64,000 bases of DNA from Serratia grimesii NBRC 13537 (GCF_001590905.1 NZ_BCTT01000002.1:62001-126000), one strand, 5' to 3'; counted from the first letter of the stretch, positions 53,585 through 62,395 are shown. The notes: a model not told the origin generated them from the letters alone. A program made the numbers and translations.

Positions 53585-54745
53585 ATGAACAAGATAACTC
53601 GCTTTAAGCCGCTGGGGCTTGCCGCCGCCGTTTTAGTTAGCCTGAGTGCGGCATCACCGGTTCTGGCCGATGAAACTATTCTGATTGGCCTGGCTGGCCC
53701 GTTGACAGGCCCTTCCGCTCGCATCGGCAAAGATCTGGAGAACGGTGCACAGTTAGCGATCGCCGATGCTAATGCCCAAAAACCCACGCTGAAAGGCAAG
53801 CCGGTCATTTTTAAACTGCTGTCCGAGGACGACCAGTCCGATCCTCGCACTGCCGTTGCCGTAGCCCAACGTTTAGTGGACGAAGGTGTCGCTGGCGTGG
53901 TGGGTCACTGGAACACCGGTACCAGCATACCGGCAGCACGCATTTACCACGACGCAGGCATTGCCCAGGTCGCTCCGGTCGCCACCGGCCATGGCTATAC
54001 TCAACAAGGGTTCGACACCAGTTTCCGCGTAATGGGCCATGACGATGATGGCGGCAATTATGCTGGCGAATATGCAGCCAAGGTACTGAAAGCCAAGCGT
54101 ATTGCGGTAATAGATGACCGCACCGCCTTTGGCCAAGGGCTGGCTGATGAGTTTATCAAGTCACTGGCGGCTCAAGGTATACAGCCGGTGGCGCGTGAAT
54201 ATGTCGACGACAAAACTGTCGATTTCAGTGCGGTATTAACCACCGTGCGCAGCAAGAACGCCGATCTGATCTTCTTCGGCGGTGTTGATTCACAGGCCGC
54301 TCCGCTGGCCCGTCGCATCAAACAACTGGGGATGAATACCCCATTGATGGGCGCCGGCGGGTTTGTCAGCCAGACCTTTCTGACGCTGGCCCAAAAAGAA
54401 GGTGAAGGCGTAGTCGCACTGGAACCGGGTTTACCGTTGGAACAGATGCCAGGTGGCAAGGCCTTTGAGCAGGCTTATCGCGACCGTTACAAAACCCATA
54501 TCGAACTGCATGCGCCGTTCGCCTACGACGCCACCCGGGTATTGATTGCCGCCATTGAGCAAGCGGAGTCTGCCGATCCGGCCGATTACCTGCCGAAATT
54601 ACGGGCCATTCATTACCAAGGCGTCACTGGCACTATTGCATTCGATTCGCAGGGCAACCTGCAACAGCCGAGCTTCACCCTTTATCGGGTCGTTGACGGC
54701 AAATGGCAGCCGCAGAGCGTACTGGGCGGCGCCAAAACACAATAA
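53585..54745 (+). CDS. Periplasmic amino-acid-type binding protein (LivK-like)
   Basis: A 386-aa precursor with signal peptide (AAAVLVSLSAASPVLA, ending at 28) and the mature beginning ETILIGLAGPLTGPSARIGKDLENGAQ, cited here as ILIGLAGPLTGPSA. It contains LSEDDQSDPRTAVAVAQRLV and GVVGHWNTGTSIPAA, the ligand-contact segments of the peripheral-binding type 1 fold. The ligand is unknown. The two catabolic genes that follow suggest a sulfur-containing or carbamoylated amino acid. Confidence 0.9.
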   Translation: MNKITRFKPLGLAAAVLVSLSAASPVLADETILIGLAGPLTGPSARIGKDLENGAQLAIADANAQKPTLKGKPVIFKLLSEDDQSDPRTAVAVAQRLVDEGVAGVVGHWNTGTSIPAARIYHDAGIAQVAPVATGHGYTQQGFDTSFRVMGHDDDGGNYAGEYAAKVLKAKRIAVIDDRTAFGQGLADEFIKSLAAQGIQPVAREYVDDKTVDFSAVLTTVRSKNADLIFFGGVDSQAAPLARRIKQLGMNTPLMGAGGFVSQTFLTLAQKEGEGVVALEPGLPLEQMPGGKAFEQAYRDRYKTHIELHAPFAYDATRVLIAAIEQAESADPADYLPKLRAIHYQGVTGTIAFDSQGNLQQPSFTLYRVVDGKWQPQSVLGGAKTQ

Positions 54746-54774
54746 AAATCAGTAAGGCAATGAGGAGCAAGGCG

Positions 54775-55266
54775 ATGAGCGATGCAAAAAACGAGTTGGG
54801 TATTCTGGCCAGACGGCGCATAGAGGCGGAAATCATCAAACCGATCTATCAGATTCTGGTGCGTGAAATTGGCAAGGAACGCGCACAGGCGGTGATAGGT
54901 GAAGCCATCGAAAACGCCGCCATTGAGGCGGGCAAAAACTTTGCGGCACAGGAACCAAATGGCGCAGATTTGCAGAGTTTCGCCGCCTTGCAGTATCTGT
55001 GGGAAAAGGACGATGCGCTGCAGGTCAAGGTGATCTACCAGGACGAACAGCATTTCGACTACAACGTCACCCGTTGCCGCTATGCCGAGATGTATCACCA
55101 GATGGGATTGGGTGAAATCGGTCATCTGCTGTCCTGCGCGCGCGACAGCCAGTTTATTGTCGGCTATGCGCCGGATGTCGAGCTACAACGTACTCAAACC
55201 ATTATGTCCGGTGCATCCTGCTGTGATTTCCGCTATGCAATCAAACCACAGGAAGAGAAGAAATGA
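54775..55266 (+). CDS. L-2-amino-thiazoline-4-carboxylic acid (ATC) hydrolase-family protein
   Basis: A 163-aa protein from ATG 54775, with GAGGAG before it; the longer frame lies inside the binding-protein gene. It matches the ATC-hydrolase family pattern by RRRIEAEIIKPIYQILVREIG at the start, a central cysteine in VTRCRYAEMYHQMG (C101) and the C-terminal SGASCCDFRYAI. In Pseudomonas the family opens the ring of L-ATC to a carbamoyl cysteine. Next gene overlaps by 4 bases. The call is by family; the true substrate may be a related thiazoline or hydantoin-like compound. Confidence 0.75.
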   Translation: MSDAKNELGILARRRIEAEIIKPIYQILVREIGKERAQAVIGEAIENAAIEAGKNFAAQEPNGADLQSFAALQYLWEKDDALQVKVIYQDEQHFDYNVTRCRYAEMYHQMGLGEIGHLLSCARDSQFIVGYAPDVELQRTQTIMSGASCCDFRYAIKPQEEKK

Positions 55267-56489
55267 CGCAACGGGTGAATGGTGAGCGCTTGTGGCAAAG
55301 TCTGCGTGACATGGCACAGTTCGGCGCCATCCCGAAAGATGGCGTTACCCGGTTGGCTCTGAGTGAAGAAGATCGTCTGGCACGTGACCAACTGCGTGAC
55401 TGGGCGCTGGAAGCCGGTTGCAGCGTGCGGGTCGATCGCATGGGTAATATGTTTTTGCGGCGTGAAGGTTCTCGCCCAGAGCTGGCACCGGTGATCACCG
55501 GTTCCCACGTTGACTCCCAACCCAAGGGTGGCCGTTTCGACGGTATCTATGGCGTATTGGCTGGCCTGGAGGTGATCCGTACCCTCAACGATCATCAGAT
55601 CATCACCGAACGCGCCATTGAGGTCGTCAACTGGACTAACGAAGAAGGCGCACGCTTCGCCCCGGCGATGATTTCCTCTGGGGTATTTGCGGGCGTATTT
55701 GACCTGGCGTACGGCCTGTCGCGCAGCGATGATCAGGGCGTCAGTATTGGTGAGGCATTGCAGCAAATCGGTTACGCGGGCGAACATCCGGTTGGCAATA
55801 TGCCGATACACGCCGCCTTCGAACTGCATATAGAGCAAGGCCCGATTCTTGAAGCAGAGAACATTGAAATTGGCGTGGTGACGACCGCACAGGGACAACG
55901 TTGGTATGAGCTGGAGATCACCGGTTTTAGCGCCCATGCAGGTACCACGCCGATGGATCGCCGGCGCGATGCCCTGCTCGGTTTTGCCGCCATGGTCATT
56001 GCTGTCAATAACATTGGCAAAGACTTCATGCCTGACGCACGCGCCACGGTAGGCATGGCGCAAATTACCCCAAATTCTCGCAATGTGGTGCCCGGTAAGG
56101 TGTTTTTCAGCGTCGAATTCCGCCATCCGCAAGAGGCGGTGCTGGAACAGATGGAACTGCGACTGCTGGCGGCCGTTGCCAAGATCGGCAGCGACGGTCT
56201 GAGCGCCCACGCCGAGCGTATTTTCCAGTACCAGCCGATACGTTTTGATCAAGGCTGCATCGACAGCGTACGCCAAGCCGCGCAGACACTGGGCTATTCT
56301 CATCGTGATATGGTTTCCGGCGCCGGTCATGACGCCTGCTATCTGAGCCGGGTAGCCCCGACAGCGATGATTTTCATTCCCTGCGTAGAGGGCATCAGCC
56401 ACAACGAACTGGAAAATATCTCCAGCGAATGGTCGACAGCCGGTGCCAACGTACTGCTTAACGCATTACTGGCACACACCCACGCTTGA
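55263..56489 (+). CDS. N-carbamoyl-L-amino acid amidohydrolase (M20 family)
   Basis: A 408-aa Zn-dependent amidohydrolase of the HyuC/allantoate type. Metal ligands are H82 in GSHVDSQ, D93 in RFDG, E128 in NEEGARFAP, and H189 in ELHIEQG; a further histidine is in SGAGHDA. The lid domain starts FSAHAGTTPMDRRRDA. These enzymes remove CO2 and NH3 from N-carbamoyl amino acids. With the ATC-hydrolase-like protein before it, it could release L-cysteine from N-carbamoylcysteine. Overlap with the previous gene is 4 bases. The terminator-like hairpin at 56496 closes the operon. Confidence 0.86.
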   Translation: MTQRVNGERLWQSLRDMAQFGAIPKDGVTRLALSEEDRLARDQLRDWALEAGCSVRVDRMGNMFLRREGSRPELAPVITGSHVDSQPKGGRFDGIYGVLAGLEVIRTLNDHQIITERAIEVVNWTNEEGARFAPAMISSGVFAGVFDLAYGLSRSDDQGVSIGEALQQIGYAGEHPVGNMPIHAAFELHIEQGPILEAENIEIGVVTTAQGQRWYELEITGFSAHAGTTPMDRRRDALLGFAAMVIAVNNIGKDFMPDARATVGMAQITPNSRNVVPGKVFFSVEFRHPQEAVLEQMELRLLAAVAKIGSDGLSAHAERIFQYQPIRFDQGCIDSVRQAAQTLGYSHRDMVSGAGHDACYLSRVAPTAMIFIPCVEGISHNELENISSEWSTAGANVLLNALLAHTHA

Positions 56490-56495
56490 ATGCAC

Positions 56496-56519
56496 TGCCC
56501 CGGCTCGTCAGTCGGGGCA
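56496..56519 (+). terminator. Terminator of the seven-gene ABC/ATC operon
   Basis: TGCCCCG and CGGGGCA arms with a 10-base loop, 6 bases after the last stop; a run of A and T follows, though the T run itself is short. Confidence 0.65.
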
Positions 56520-56526
56520 TTAAAAA

Positions 56527-56550
56527 ATATTCAACAAACTGGTTGAATAT
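56527..56550. promoter_or_regulatory. Perfect inverted repeat, ArsR operator candidate
   Basis: ATATTCAAC and GTTGAATAT are perfect 9-base arms with a 6-base spacer, overlapping the -35 element of the arsR-type promoter. A related half-site pair (ATTCAACC / GGTTAAAT) covers the start codon at 56568-56587. Confidence 0.6.
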
Positions 56551-56570
56551 TCGCCTGCCTGTTCTATATT
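56543..56570 (+). promoter_or_regulatory. Sigma-70 promoter of the arsR-type gene, transcript predicted leaderless
   Basis: -35 TTGAAT (56543-56548), 16-base spacer and -10 TATATT (56565-56570). Seven bases after the -10 hexamer is the A of the ATG at 56578. No SD site precedes that ATG. Confidence 0.6.
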
Positions 56571-56577
56571 CAACCAT

Positions 56578-56925
56578 ATGGTTAAATTATCTTCCTCACA
56601 GCTGGACGCCATTTTCCGTGCGCTTTCTGATCCAACGCGTCGTGCGATATTACGTACGTTGGCCGATGGAGAGCACAGTGTTGGTGAACTGGCCGCGCCG
56701 TTGCAGATGTCGTTTGCCGGCGCCTCCAAGCATATCAAAGCACTGGAGCTTGCTGGGCTGGTGCAACGCACCGTGCAGGGAAGAAACCATATCTGCCGGC
56801 TTGAACCCGAGCCAATGGCACAAGCCATGCAATGGCTGCAAACCTACGAGCATTTCTGGACAGAGCGGCTGGACGCGCTGGAAATAGCGCTGCTGCAGCC
56901 CGAACCGAATCCTCCCAAGGAGTGA
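56578..56925 (+). CDS. ArsR-family regulator
   Basis: A 115-aa winged-helix protein. ALSDPTRRAILRTL at 15-28 and the recognition region MSFAGASKHIKALELAGLV (56-74) are typical of the ArsR subgroup paired with AHSA1 proteins (SdpR/YczG-like). No cysteine pair of the arsenic-binding kind is visible. It has no SD, and its start coincides with the predicted transcription start. The AHSA1 gene follows after 3 bases, so the pair is an operon and presumably self-repressed through the inverted repeats at its promoter. Confidence 0.87.
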   Translation: MVKLSSSQLDAIFRALSDPTRRAILRTLADGEHSVGELAAPLQMSFAGASKHIKALELAGLVQRTVQGRNHICRLEPEPMAQAMQWLQTYEHFWTERLDALEIALLQPEPNPPKE

Positions 56926-56928
56926 ACT

Positions 56929-57462
56929 ATGAACGACTACGGCATGATTATTGAAACCGGCACGCTGCGCATTCAGCGGCTGCTTCCCGGCCCGATCGAG
57001 CGGGTGTGGGCCTATCTGACGGAATCCGACAAACGCGCCACCTGGCTGGCAGCCGGTGATATGAAATTGGAAAATGGTGCCCAGGTTGAGCTGGTGTTCC
57101 GCAATTCCGATTTGACTGGCGTGCATGAGCAAACGCCAGCCAAATATAAAAACCTCAGTTGCAGCGTCAGCAACATCGGTCATATCACTTGCCTTTTCCC
57201 ACCGCGACTACTGAGTTTTACCTGGGCAGAACAAGGACAAACACGCCCTTCTGAAGTCACTTTTGAACTCACAGAACAGGGCAATGCCGTGCTGTTGACG
57301 GTCACCCATCGCCGTCTGGCCAACCGTGACGAGATGCTTAGTGTGGCCGGGGGCTGGCACACCCATCTGGATATCCTGGTCGATCGCCTGCACGATCGTC
57401 AGCCACAGCCATTCTGGAGTACCCACGCCAAGCTGGAAGAAGAGTACCGGGCCAGACTCTAG
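56929..57462 (+). CDS. AHSA1/SRPBCC-domain protein
   Basis: A 177-aa protein with the ligand-pocket fold of the SRPBCC superfamily: LLPGPIERVWAYLTESDKRATWLA at the start (positions 19-42) and a C-terminal amphipathic helix containing GGWHTHLDILVDRL. AHSA1 proteins paired with ArsR regulators are widespread; their ligands are mostly unknown. It is co-transcribed with the regulator and its stop touches that of the convergent ZntB-like gene. Confidence 0.82.
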   Translation: MNDYGMIIETGTLRIQRLLPGPIERVWAYLTESDKRATWLAAGDMKLENGAQVELVFRNSDLTGVHEQTPAKYKNLSCSVSNIGHITCLFPPRLLSFTWAEQGQTRPSEVTFELTEQGNAVLLTVTHRRLANRDEMLSVAGGWHTHLDILVDRLHDRQPQPFWSTHAKLEEEYRARL

Positions 57463-58491
57463 TCAACTTTCATCCCGGCGTCTGAACGCCAGATAGCCGG
57501 TCACCAGCGTAAAACCGCCGACCAGCAACACCAGCAAAATAAAGCCGTGGTGATTGCTGGCCAGCGGGATCCCCCCCACGTTCATCCCGAAGAAACCCGC
57601 AACGATATTGATCGGCAGCGCCAGCACGGTGATCACTGTCAGGGTGTAGAGCGTACGGTTGTTCTGTTCCATCTGCTTGGCACCAATCTCTTCCTGCAAC
57701 AGGCGAATACGCTCGGTCAGGCTGGCGAGATCGTTCAACACCACGGTAAATTCCTCAGTGAACTGGCGCAAATCTTGTACTACGTCGCGACTCAACCAGG
57801 CCGGTGGCCGGTTCAGCAAACGGAACAGCGCCGCAGGTTCCGGTGCCAGCAAACGCTGAAAACGTAGCAGCATACGGCGCATACGCCCCAGTTCAGTACG
57901 GTTACGTTTCACGTGACTGCTCAATAAACGGTCTTCAATGGTATCAACATATTGGTTAGCCTGCCGCACCAACTGCTCAAGGACGTCTTCCTGTTCTTCC
58001 AACAAATGTGCCAGCAATTCGGTGGACGATGTCAGTTGTAGCGGCCCCAACCGGCTAAGCAGCCGTTCGATCAAACGCAGAGGTTTGTGTCGTACCGTGA
58101 CCACCAGCCCGCTGCAACAGTACAGCCACAATGTCGCGATCTCAGGGTTGTTTTCTTTCGGGTGGAAAATCACGTCGTTGAGCACGGCAAACAGATCATC
58201 TCCCTGCCGTTCAATGCGTGTGGTGTGCGAGCCATGACGGATTTCGTCGAAGAAAAAGTCGGAAATCGCAAAATGATTTTTCAGCCATTTTTCCGCAGCC
58301 GCATGATTCAAATTGAGATGCAGCCAGAGAAACCCCTCACCCGGCGACAATGCCTGATAAGCCTGACAAGCCTGCTGCGAAGAAACGCGCAGCGGTGGCT
58401 CTGCCGTGCGGAATACGTGACCGTAAATCAGCCCGGTGACTTCATCATCAAAATCAAGTTTGTGTAATTTTTCCGCAACCGTTTGAGCCAT
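57463..58491 (-). CDS. zntB: CorA-superfamily metal transporter (ZntB-like)
   Basis: A 342-aa protein: a cytoplasmic domain of about 270 residues and two C-terminal helices with the pore motif GMNVGGIPLASNHHGF, GMN as in CorA and ZntB. The FLWLHLNLNH and EIRHGSHTTRIERQGD elements fit ZntB of E. coli (327 aa), a proton-driven Zn2+ transporter. Distinction from other CorA proteins rests on these segments, so zinc is likely but not sure. It is single and convergent with the AHSA1 gene. Confidence 0.75.
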   Translation of the reverse strand: MAQTVAEKLHKLDFDDEVTGLIYGHVFRTAEPPLRVSSQQACQAYQALSPGEGFLWLHLNLNHAAAEKWLKNHFAISDFFFDEIRHGSHTTRIERQGDDLFAVLNDVIFHPKENNPEIATLWLYCCSGLVVTVRHKPLRLIERLLSRLGPLQLTSSTELLAHLLEEQEDVLEQLVRQANQYVDTIEDRLLSSHVKRNRTELGRMRRMLLRFQRLLAPEPAALFRLLNRPPAWLSRDVVQDLRQFTEEFTVVLNDLASLTERIRLLQEEIGAKQMEQNNRTLYTLTVITVLALPINIVAGFFGMNVGGIPLASNHHGFILLVLLVGGFTLVTGYLAFRRRDES

Positions 58492-58599
58492 AACTCTTTA
58501 TCCTGAATAACCGCACCAATTAATCATTAGCTCCAGCCTTTATATCAACCTTTAAATGCCAACGTTAATTATTTTCACTTTTCCTGATGATTAATATTA

Positions 58600-58617
58600 G
58601 CGTCATAAAAAAGTCAC
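58600..58617 (+). promoter_or_regulatory. Possible PhoB box upstream of the phosphate transporter
   Basis: GCGTCAT-AAAA-AAGTCAC is close to two CTGTCAT heptamers with a 4-base A-rich spacer. It lies 78 bases before the transporter start. Confidence 0.38.
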
Positions 58618-58694
58618 ATTATTTCCCAATACTTTGATGGCAACAGCGTACGGCTCCGTCAGTATTCTAATGAAGTCTATCGGGAAGGTCCTTT

Positions 58695-60305
58695 ATGAGC
58701 GAAAACAGCGCCGTTCAAGCGGGTGCGCCATCTGCACCCAGCCTGCCAAAAATCTATCAAAAGAACAGTCGACTCACTGTTCTTTTTTTTGTTTTTTTAT
58801 TAGTACTGGGGATAGCTTTTGCCGGGGTTAATTTATTTAACGACGTGAGTGATGCCGGTGCAGTATATACCAGCTATGTCCCATTCCTTTTATTGGGGTT
58901 AGCGCTGTTGATTGCGCTGGGCTTTGAATTTGTTAATGGTTTTCATGACACCGCCAATGCGGTTGCCACGGTTATCTATACCCATTCATTGTCACCGATG
59001 GTGGCGGTTGTCTGGTCAGGCTTCTTTAATTTTCTCGGCGTGTTGCTTTCCAGCGGCGTAGTGGCGTTCGGTATCATTTCACTGTTGCCAGTTGAGCTGA
59101 TCTTACAGGCCGGCACCGGCAACGGCTTCGCCATGGTGTATGCCCTGCTGTTCTCGGCGATTATCTGGAACCTCGGCACCTGGTGGCTCGGGTTACCTGC
59201 ATCGTCATCCCATACTCTGATTGGCTCAATCATCGGTGTTGGGGTAGCCAACGCGCTGATTCACGGTCGTACCGGCACCAGCGGCGTGGACTGGGGACAG
59301 GCGATTAAAGTGGGCTACGCTTTGTTGCTTTCGCCAGTGATCGGCTTTGTGTTTGCCGCGCTATTGCTGCTGGCACTGAAAGTCTTCGTCAAAAATCGCC
59401 AACTGTATACTGCCCCCAAAAACGACTCACCACCGCCGTTGTGGATCCGCGGTTTACTGATCCTCACCTGTACGGGGGTATCTTTTGCTCATGGTTCTAA
59501 CGACGGGCAAAAAGGTATGGGTCTTATCATGCTGATCCTGGTCGGTACCATGCCCATTGCCTACGCACTCAACCGCTCAATGCCACCCGAGCAAATCCCG
59601 CGGGTCGCTGCACTGGCAGAAGTCACCAAAAACCAATTGCTGAACCAGTTTCCGGCCGTCAGCCAGGCACAACCACGCGAAGTACTGACCGGTTATGTAC
59701 GGACTAACGAATTGACGCCTGAAGTCGTGCCTGCATTGGCCCAACTGACTGGCGCCATCGGCGATCAAATCCGGCAATACGGTTCGGTCGACAAGATCCC
59801 CGCTCAGGCGGTTTCTAATACCCGTAATGACATGTATCTGGCATCTGAGGTCATTAAACACCTGAAGTCGGAAAAACAACTTCACATACCTGCTGACTCG
59901 CAGCGCAATCTGGATGCCTTGAAAAGCGATCTGGACAGCGCCACCCGCTTTATCCCGTTCTGGGTCAAGGTAGTTGTGGCCATTGCTCTCGGGCTGGGCA
60001 CCATGGTGGGCTGGCGGCGTATCGTCGTCACCGTGGGCGAGAAGATCGGCAAAAGCCATCTCACCTATGCTCAGGGAGCCAGCGCCGAACTGGTGGCGAT
60101 GACCACCATAGGTGCTGCGGATATTTTTGGGCTGCCGGTTTCCACCACTCACGTTCTGTCATCCGGCATCGCCGGCACCATGGCAGCCAACCGCTCCGGT
60201 CTGCAAATGTCCACTCTGCGCAACCTGCTGATGGCCTGGGTCTTGACGCTACCGGCCTCGGTGCTGCTTTCCGCTGGGTTGTACTGGATTTTCAACCATT
60301 TCTAA
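58695..60305 (+). CDS. PiT-family inorganic phosphate transporter
   Basis: A 536-aa membrane protein with the duplicated PiT signature: GFEFVNGFHDTANAVATVIYT (residues 76-96) and its C-terminal repeat near GVSFAHGSNDGQKGMG and FGLPVSTTHVLSS. It carries phosphate, often as a metal-phosphate complex, with a cation gradient. It is longer than E. coli PitA (499 aa), by an N-terminal and central insertion (about 310-420, soluble). The next gene, 25 bases on, is polyphosphate kinase 2. Confidence 0.88.
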   Translation: MSENSAVQAGAPSAPSLPKIYQKNSRLTVLFFVFLLVLGIAFAGVNLFNDVSDAGAVYTSYVPFLLLGLALLIALGFEFVNGFHDTANAVATVIYTHSLSPMVAVVWSGFFNFLGVLLSSGVVAFGIISLLPVELILQAGTGNGFAMVYALLFSAIIWNLGTWWLGLPASSSHTLIGSIIGVGVANALIHGRTGTSGVDWGQAIKVGYALLLSPVIGFVFAALLLLALKVFVKNRQLYTAPKNDSPPPLWIRGLLILTCTGVSFAHGSNDGQKGMGLIMLILVGTMPIAYALNRSMPPEQIPRVAALAEVTKNQLLNQFPAVSQAQPREVLTGYVRTNELTPEVVPALAQLTGAIGDQIRQYGSVDKIPAQAVSNTRNDMYLASEVIKHLKSEKQLHIPADSQRNLDALKSDLDSATRFIPFWVKVVVAIALGLGTMVGWRRIVVTVGEKIGKSHLTYAQGASAELVAMTTIGAADIFGLPVSTTHVLSSGIAGTMAANRSGLQMSTLRNLLMAWVLTLPASVLLSAGLYWIFNHF

Positions 60306-60330
60306 ACCGGGCTAACACGGAGAATTAATT

Positions 60331-61245
60331 ATGGCTATGCATGAATTTAACCGCGACGACAGCTTCAACCAGCGCCTGCTGCAAGAATTTTACGACAGCT
60401 ATGACGAAGAGCTGGAAATGGAACTGGACGATCTGCGCTTTGACGATACCGAAGTGGACAGCGATCCGAAAAAAGCCTGGCGCAAACAGTACTTTCGCGA
60501 GTTGCTGCGTCTACAGGGTGAACTGGTGAAACTGCAGGACTGGGTTATGCGCACCGGTCATCGGCTGGTGATTATTTTTGAAGGCCGGGACGCCGCCGGC
60601 AAAGGTGGAGTGATCAAACGCATTACTCAGCGCCTGAATCCGCGCACCTGCCGTGTGGCTGCACTGCCGGCACCCAACGACCGGGAACGCACCCAGTGGT
60701 ATTTCCAACGCTTTATTGCCCATTTACCGGCAGCAGGCGAAATGGTGCTGTTCGACCGCAGTTGGTACAACCGTGCTGGGGTGGAAAAAGTAATGGGCTT
60801 TTGCAACGACGAGGAATACGAAGAGTTTTTCCGCAGCGTGCCGGAGTTCGAGAAAATGCTGACACGCAGTGGCATCCAGATAGTGAAATACTGGTTCTCA
60901 ATCACCGATGATGAGCAAGAGTTGCGTTTTCTCAGTCGTATCCACGATCCACTGAAGCAGTGGAAGCTCAGCCCGATGGATCTGGAAAGTCGCCGACGCT
61001 GGGAAGACTATACTGAGGCCAAAGAAGTCATGTTGGCACGCACTAACATTCCTGAGGCGCCATGGTGGGTAGTTCAGGGTGTCGACAAGAAAAAGGCGCG
61101 TCTGAACTGCATCAGTCACCTGCTTGAGCAACTACCTTACGAAGAAGCGGAAGGCAACGTGATCACCCTGCCACCGCGCAAGCGCAGCCCGGATTACAAC
61201 CGTCACCCGGTTCCGGACACTATGGTGGTCCCAGAAGTGTATTGA
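60331..61245 (+). CDS. ppk2: Polyphosphate kinase 2
   Basis: A 304-aa single-domain PPK2. Walker A GRDAAGKGG (85-93), Walker B FDRSWYNRAGVE (141-152) and the acidic start fit class I enzymes, which use polyphosphate to phosphorylate ADP or GDP. It follows the PiT gene directly, so phosphate import is coupled to polyphosphate metabolism. A terminator-like hairpin closes the operon at 61254. Direction of the reaction in vivo is not visible. Confidence 0.9.
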   Translation: MAMHEFNRDDSFNQRLLQEFYDSYDEELEMELDDLRFDDTEVDSDPKKAWRKQYFRELLRLQGELVKLQDWVMRTGHRLVIIFEGRDAAGKGGVIKRITQRLNPRTCRVAALPAPNDRERTQWYFQRFIAHLPAAGEMVLFDRSWYNRAGVEKVMGFCNDEEYEEFFRSVPEFEKMLTRSGIQIVKYWFSITDDEQELRFLSRIHDPLKQWKLSPMDLESRRRWEDYTEAKEVMLARTNIPEAPWWVVQGVDKKKARLNCISHLLEQLPYEEAEGNVITLPPRKRSPDYNRHPVPDTMVVPEVY

Positions 61246-61253
61246 TGCTTATA

Positions 61254-61275
61254 GGGAGGCGGTACACCGTCTCCC
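61254..61275 (+). terminator. Hairpin after ppk2
   Basis: GGGAGGCGGT and ACCGTCTCCC with one mismatch and a two-base loop, 8 bases after the stop; no long T run. Confidence 0.5.
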
Positions 61276-61405
61276 TGCCTCTTACCCACAGCTCTGTCAC
61301 GCCAAGATTGCCGCCCCGTTGAATCATCACCCTATTTTCTCCACATTTGCTGTGCAGACTCTTACTGATATTCATTCATCAGTCAGGATCATAGTTACGG
61401 TAGCC

Positions 61406-62239
61406 ATGTCTTTATTTAATTCCATCGTTCGCACTCCCGCACGCCACTTCGGCGCCATTTTGGTTCTTACTCTGCTTTTCATACTGCCTGCCGCACACGC
61501 CGCTGCGCCACTGGCTCTACATTCAACATCGGTGTTGGTAGTCAATCAACGTACCGGTAAAATCCTGTATCAAAAAAAAGCCAACCGCGTACAGCCCATT
61601 GCCTCGCTGACCAAGTTGATGACGGCCATGGTTACGCTGGACAGCAAACGTCCACTGGGCAACAGGATGCAGGTCACGCCATCCGACCGTGATCTGTTGA
61701 AGAAAACCCACTCACGCCTGACCATAGGTTCGACTCTCAGCCGTCGCGATATGTTGCACATCGCCCTGATGTCATCGGAAAACCGCGCAGCATCGGCGCT
61801 GAGCCGCAATTATCCCGGTGGTCGCAAAGCCTTTGTGGCGAAAATGAATCAGAAAGCACGTGCCATCGGCATGAAGCATGCCCGCTTTTACGATCCGACC
61901 GGGCTGACACCAAAAAATGTTGCCAGCGCCAACGATCTGCTGAAAATGGTTAATCATGCCTACCGTTATCAGACCATTCGACGTTTTAGTACTGACAAAC
62001 AGCAAATCGTACACCCTGGCCGAGGTCAGTTGGTTTATCGTAGCTCCAATGGGCTAATCAACAATCCCGCCTGGAAAATCCAATTACAGAAGACCGGGTT
62101 CACCGACGAAGCGGGCCATTGTCTGGTCATGCGGACACTGATCAAGGGGCAGCCGGTGGTAATGATCCTACTCGGTTCACAGCAACGTTACGGCCACTAT
62201 AGCGATGCCATTCGCCTGAAAACCTGGCTGGAATCCTGA
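61406..62239 (+). CDS. pbpG: D-alanyl-D-alanine endopeptidase PBP7 (PbpG)
   Basis: A 277-aa protein from ATG 61406; the longer frame from a TTG at 61319 lacks support. A signal peptide ends PAAHA at 32. The penicillin-binding motifs are SLTK (67-70), SEN (124-126) and KTG (229-231), with TGFTDEAG after the last. PBP7 cuts DD-crosslinks in peptidoglycan in the periplasm and is non-essential. E. coli PbpG is some 30 residues longer. SD is weak at this start. Confidence 0.87.
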   Translation: MSLFNSIVRTPARHFGAILVLTLLFILPAAHAAAPLALHSTSVLVVNQRTGKILYQKKANRVQPIASLTKLMTAMVTLDSKRPLGNRMQVTPSDRDLLKKTHSRLTIGSTLSRRDMLHIALMSSENRAASALSRNYPGGRKAFVAKMNQKARAIGMKHARFYDPTGLTPKNVASANDLLKMVNHAYRYQTIRRFSTDKQQIVHPGRGQLVYRSSNGLINNPAWKIQLQKTGFTDEAGHCLVMRTLIKGQPVVMILLGSQQRYGHYSDAIRLKTWLES

Positions 62240-62248
62240 CCTGATACG

Positions 62249-62267
62249 GGCGCGTTCATTACGCGCC
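62249..62267 (+). terminator. Terminator after pbpG
   Basis: GGCGCG and CGCGCC with a 7-base loop, then TCTTTA; 9 bases after the stop. Confidence 0.65.
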
Positions 62268-62395
62268 TCTTTACCGTTCTGCGCATATCTAAATCCGTTT
62301 TTTATCAATGGAATATCCTATCCCCAATCAGTATTACGCCCGGGGCGTTCGGCATGATATTTGTCGTGGATAATTGATGATAAAGGAGCAGGAAA

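Noticed and set aside
54703-54774. Longer start of the ATC-hydrolase gene
   Set aside because: The first 24 codons lie inside the binding-protein gene in another phase; SD GAGGAG points to 54775.
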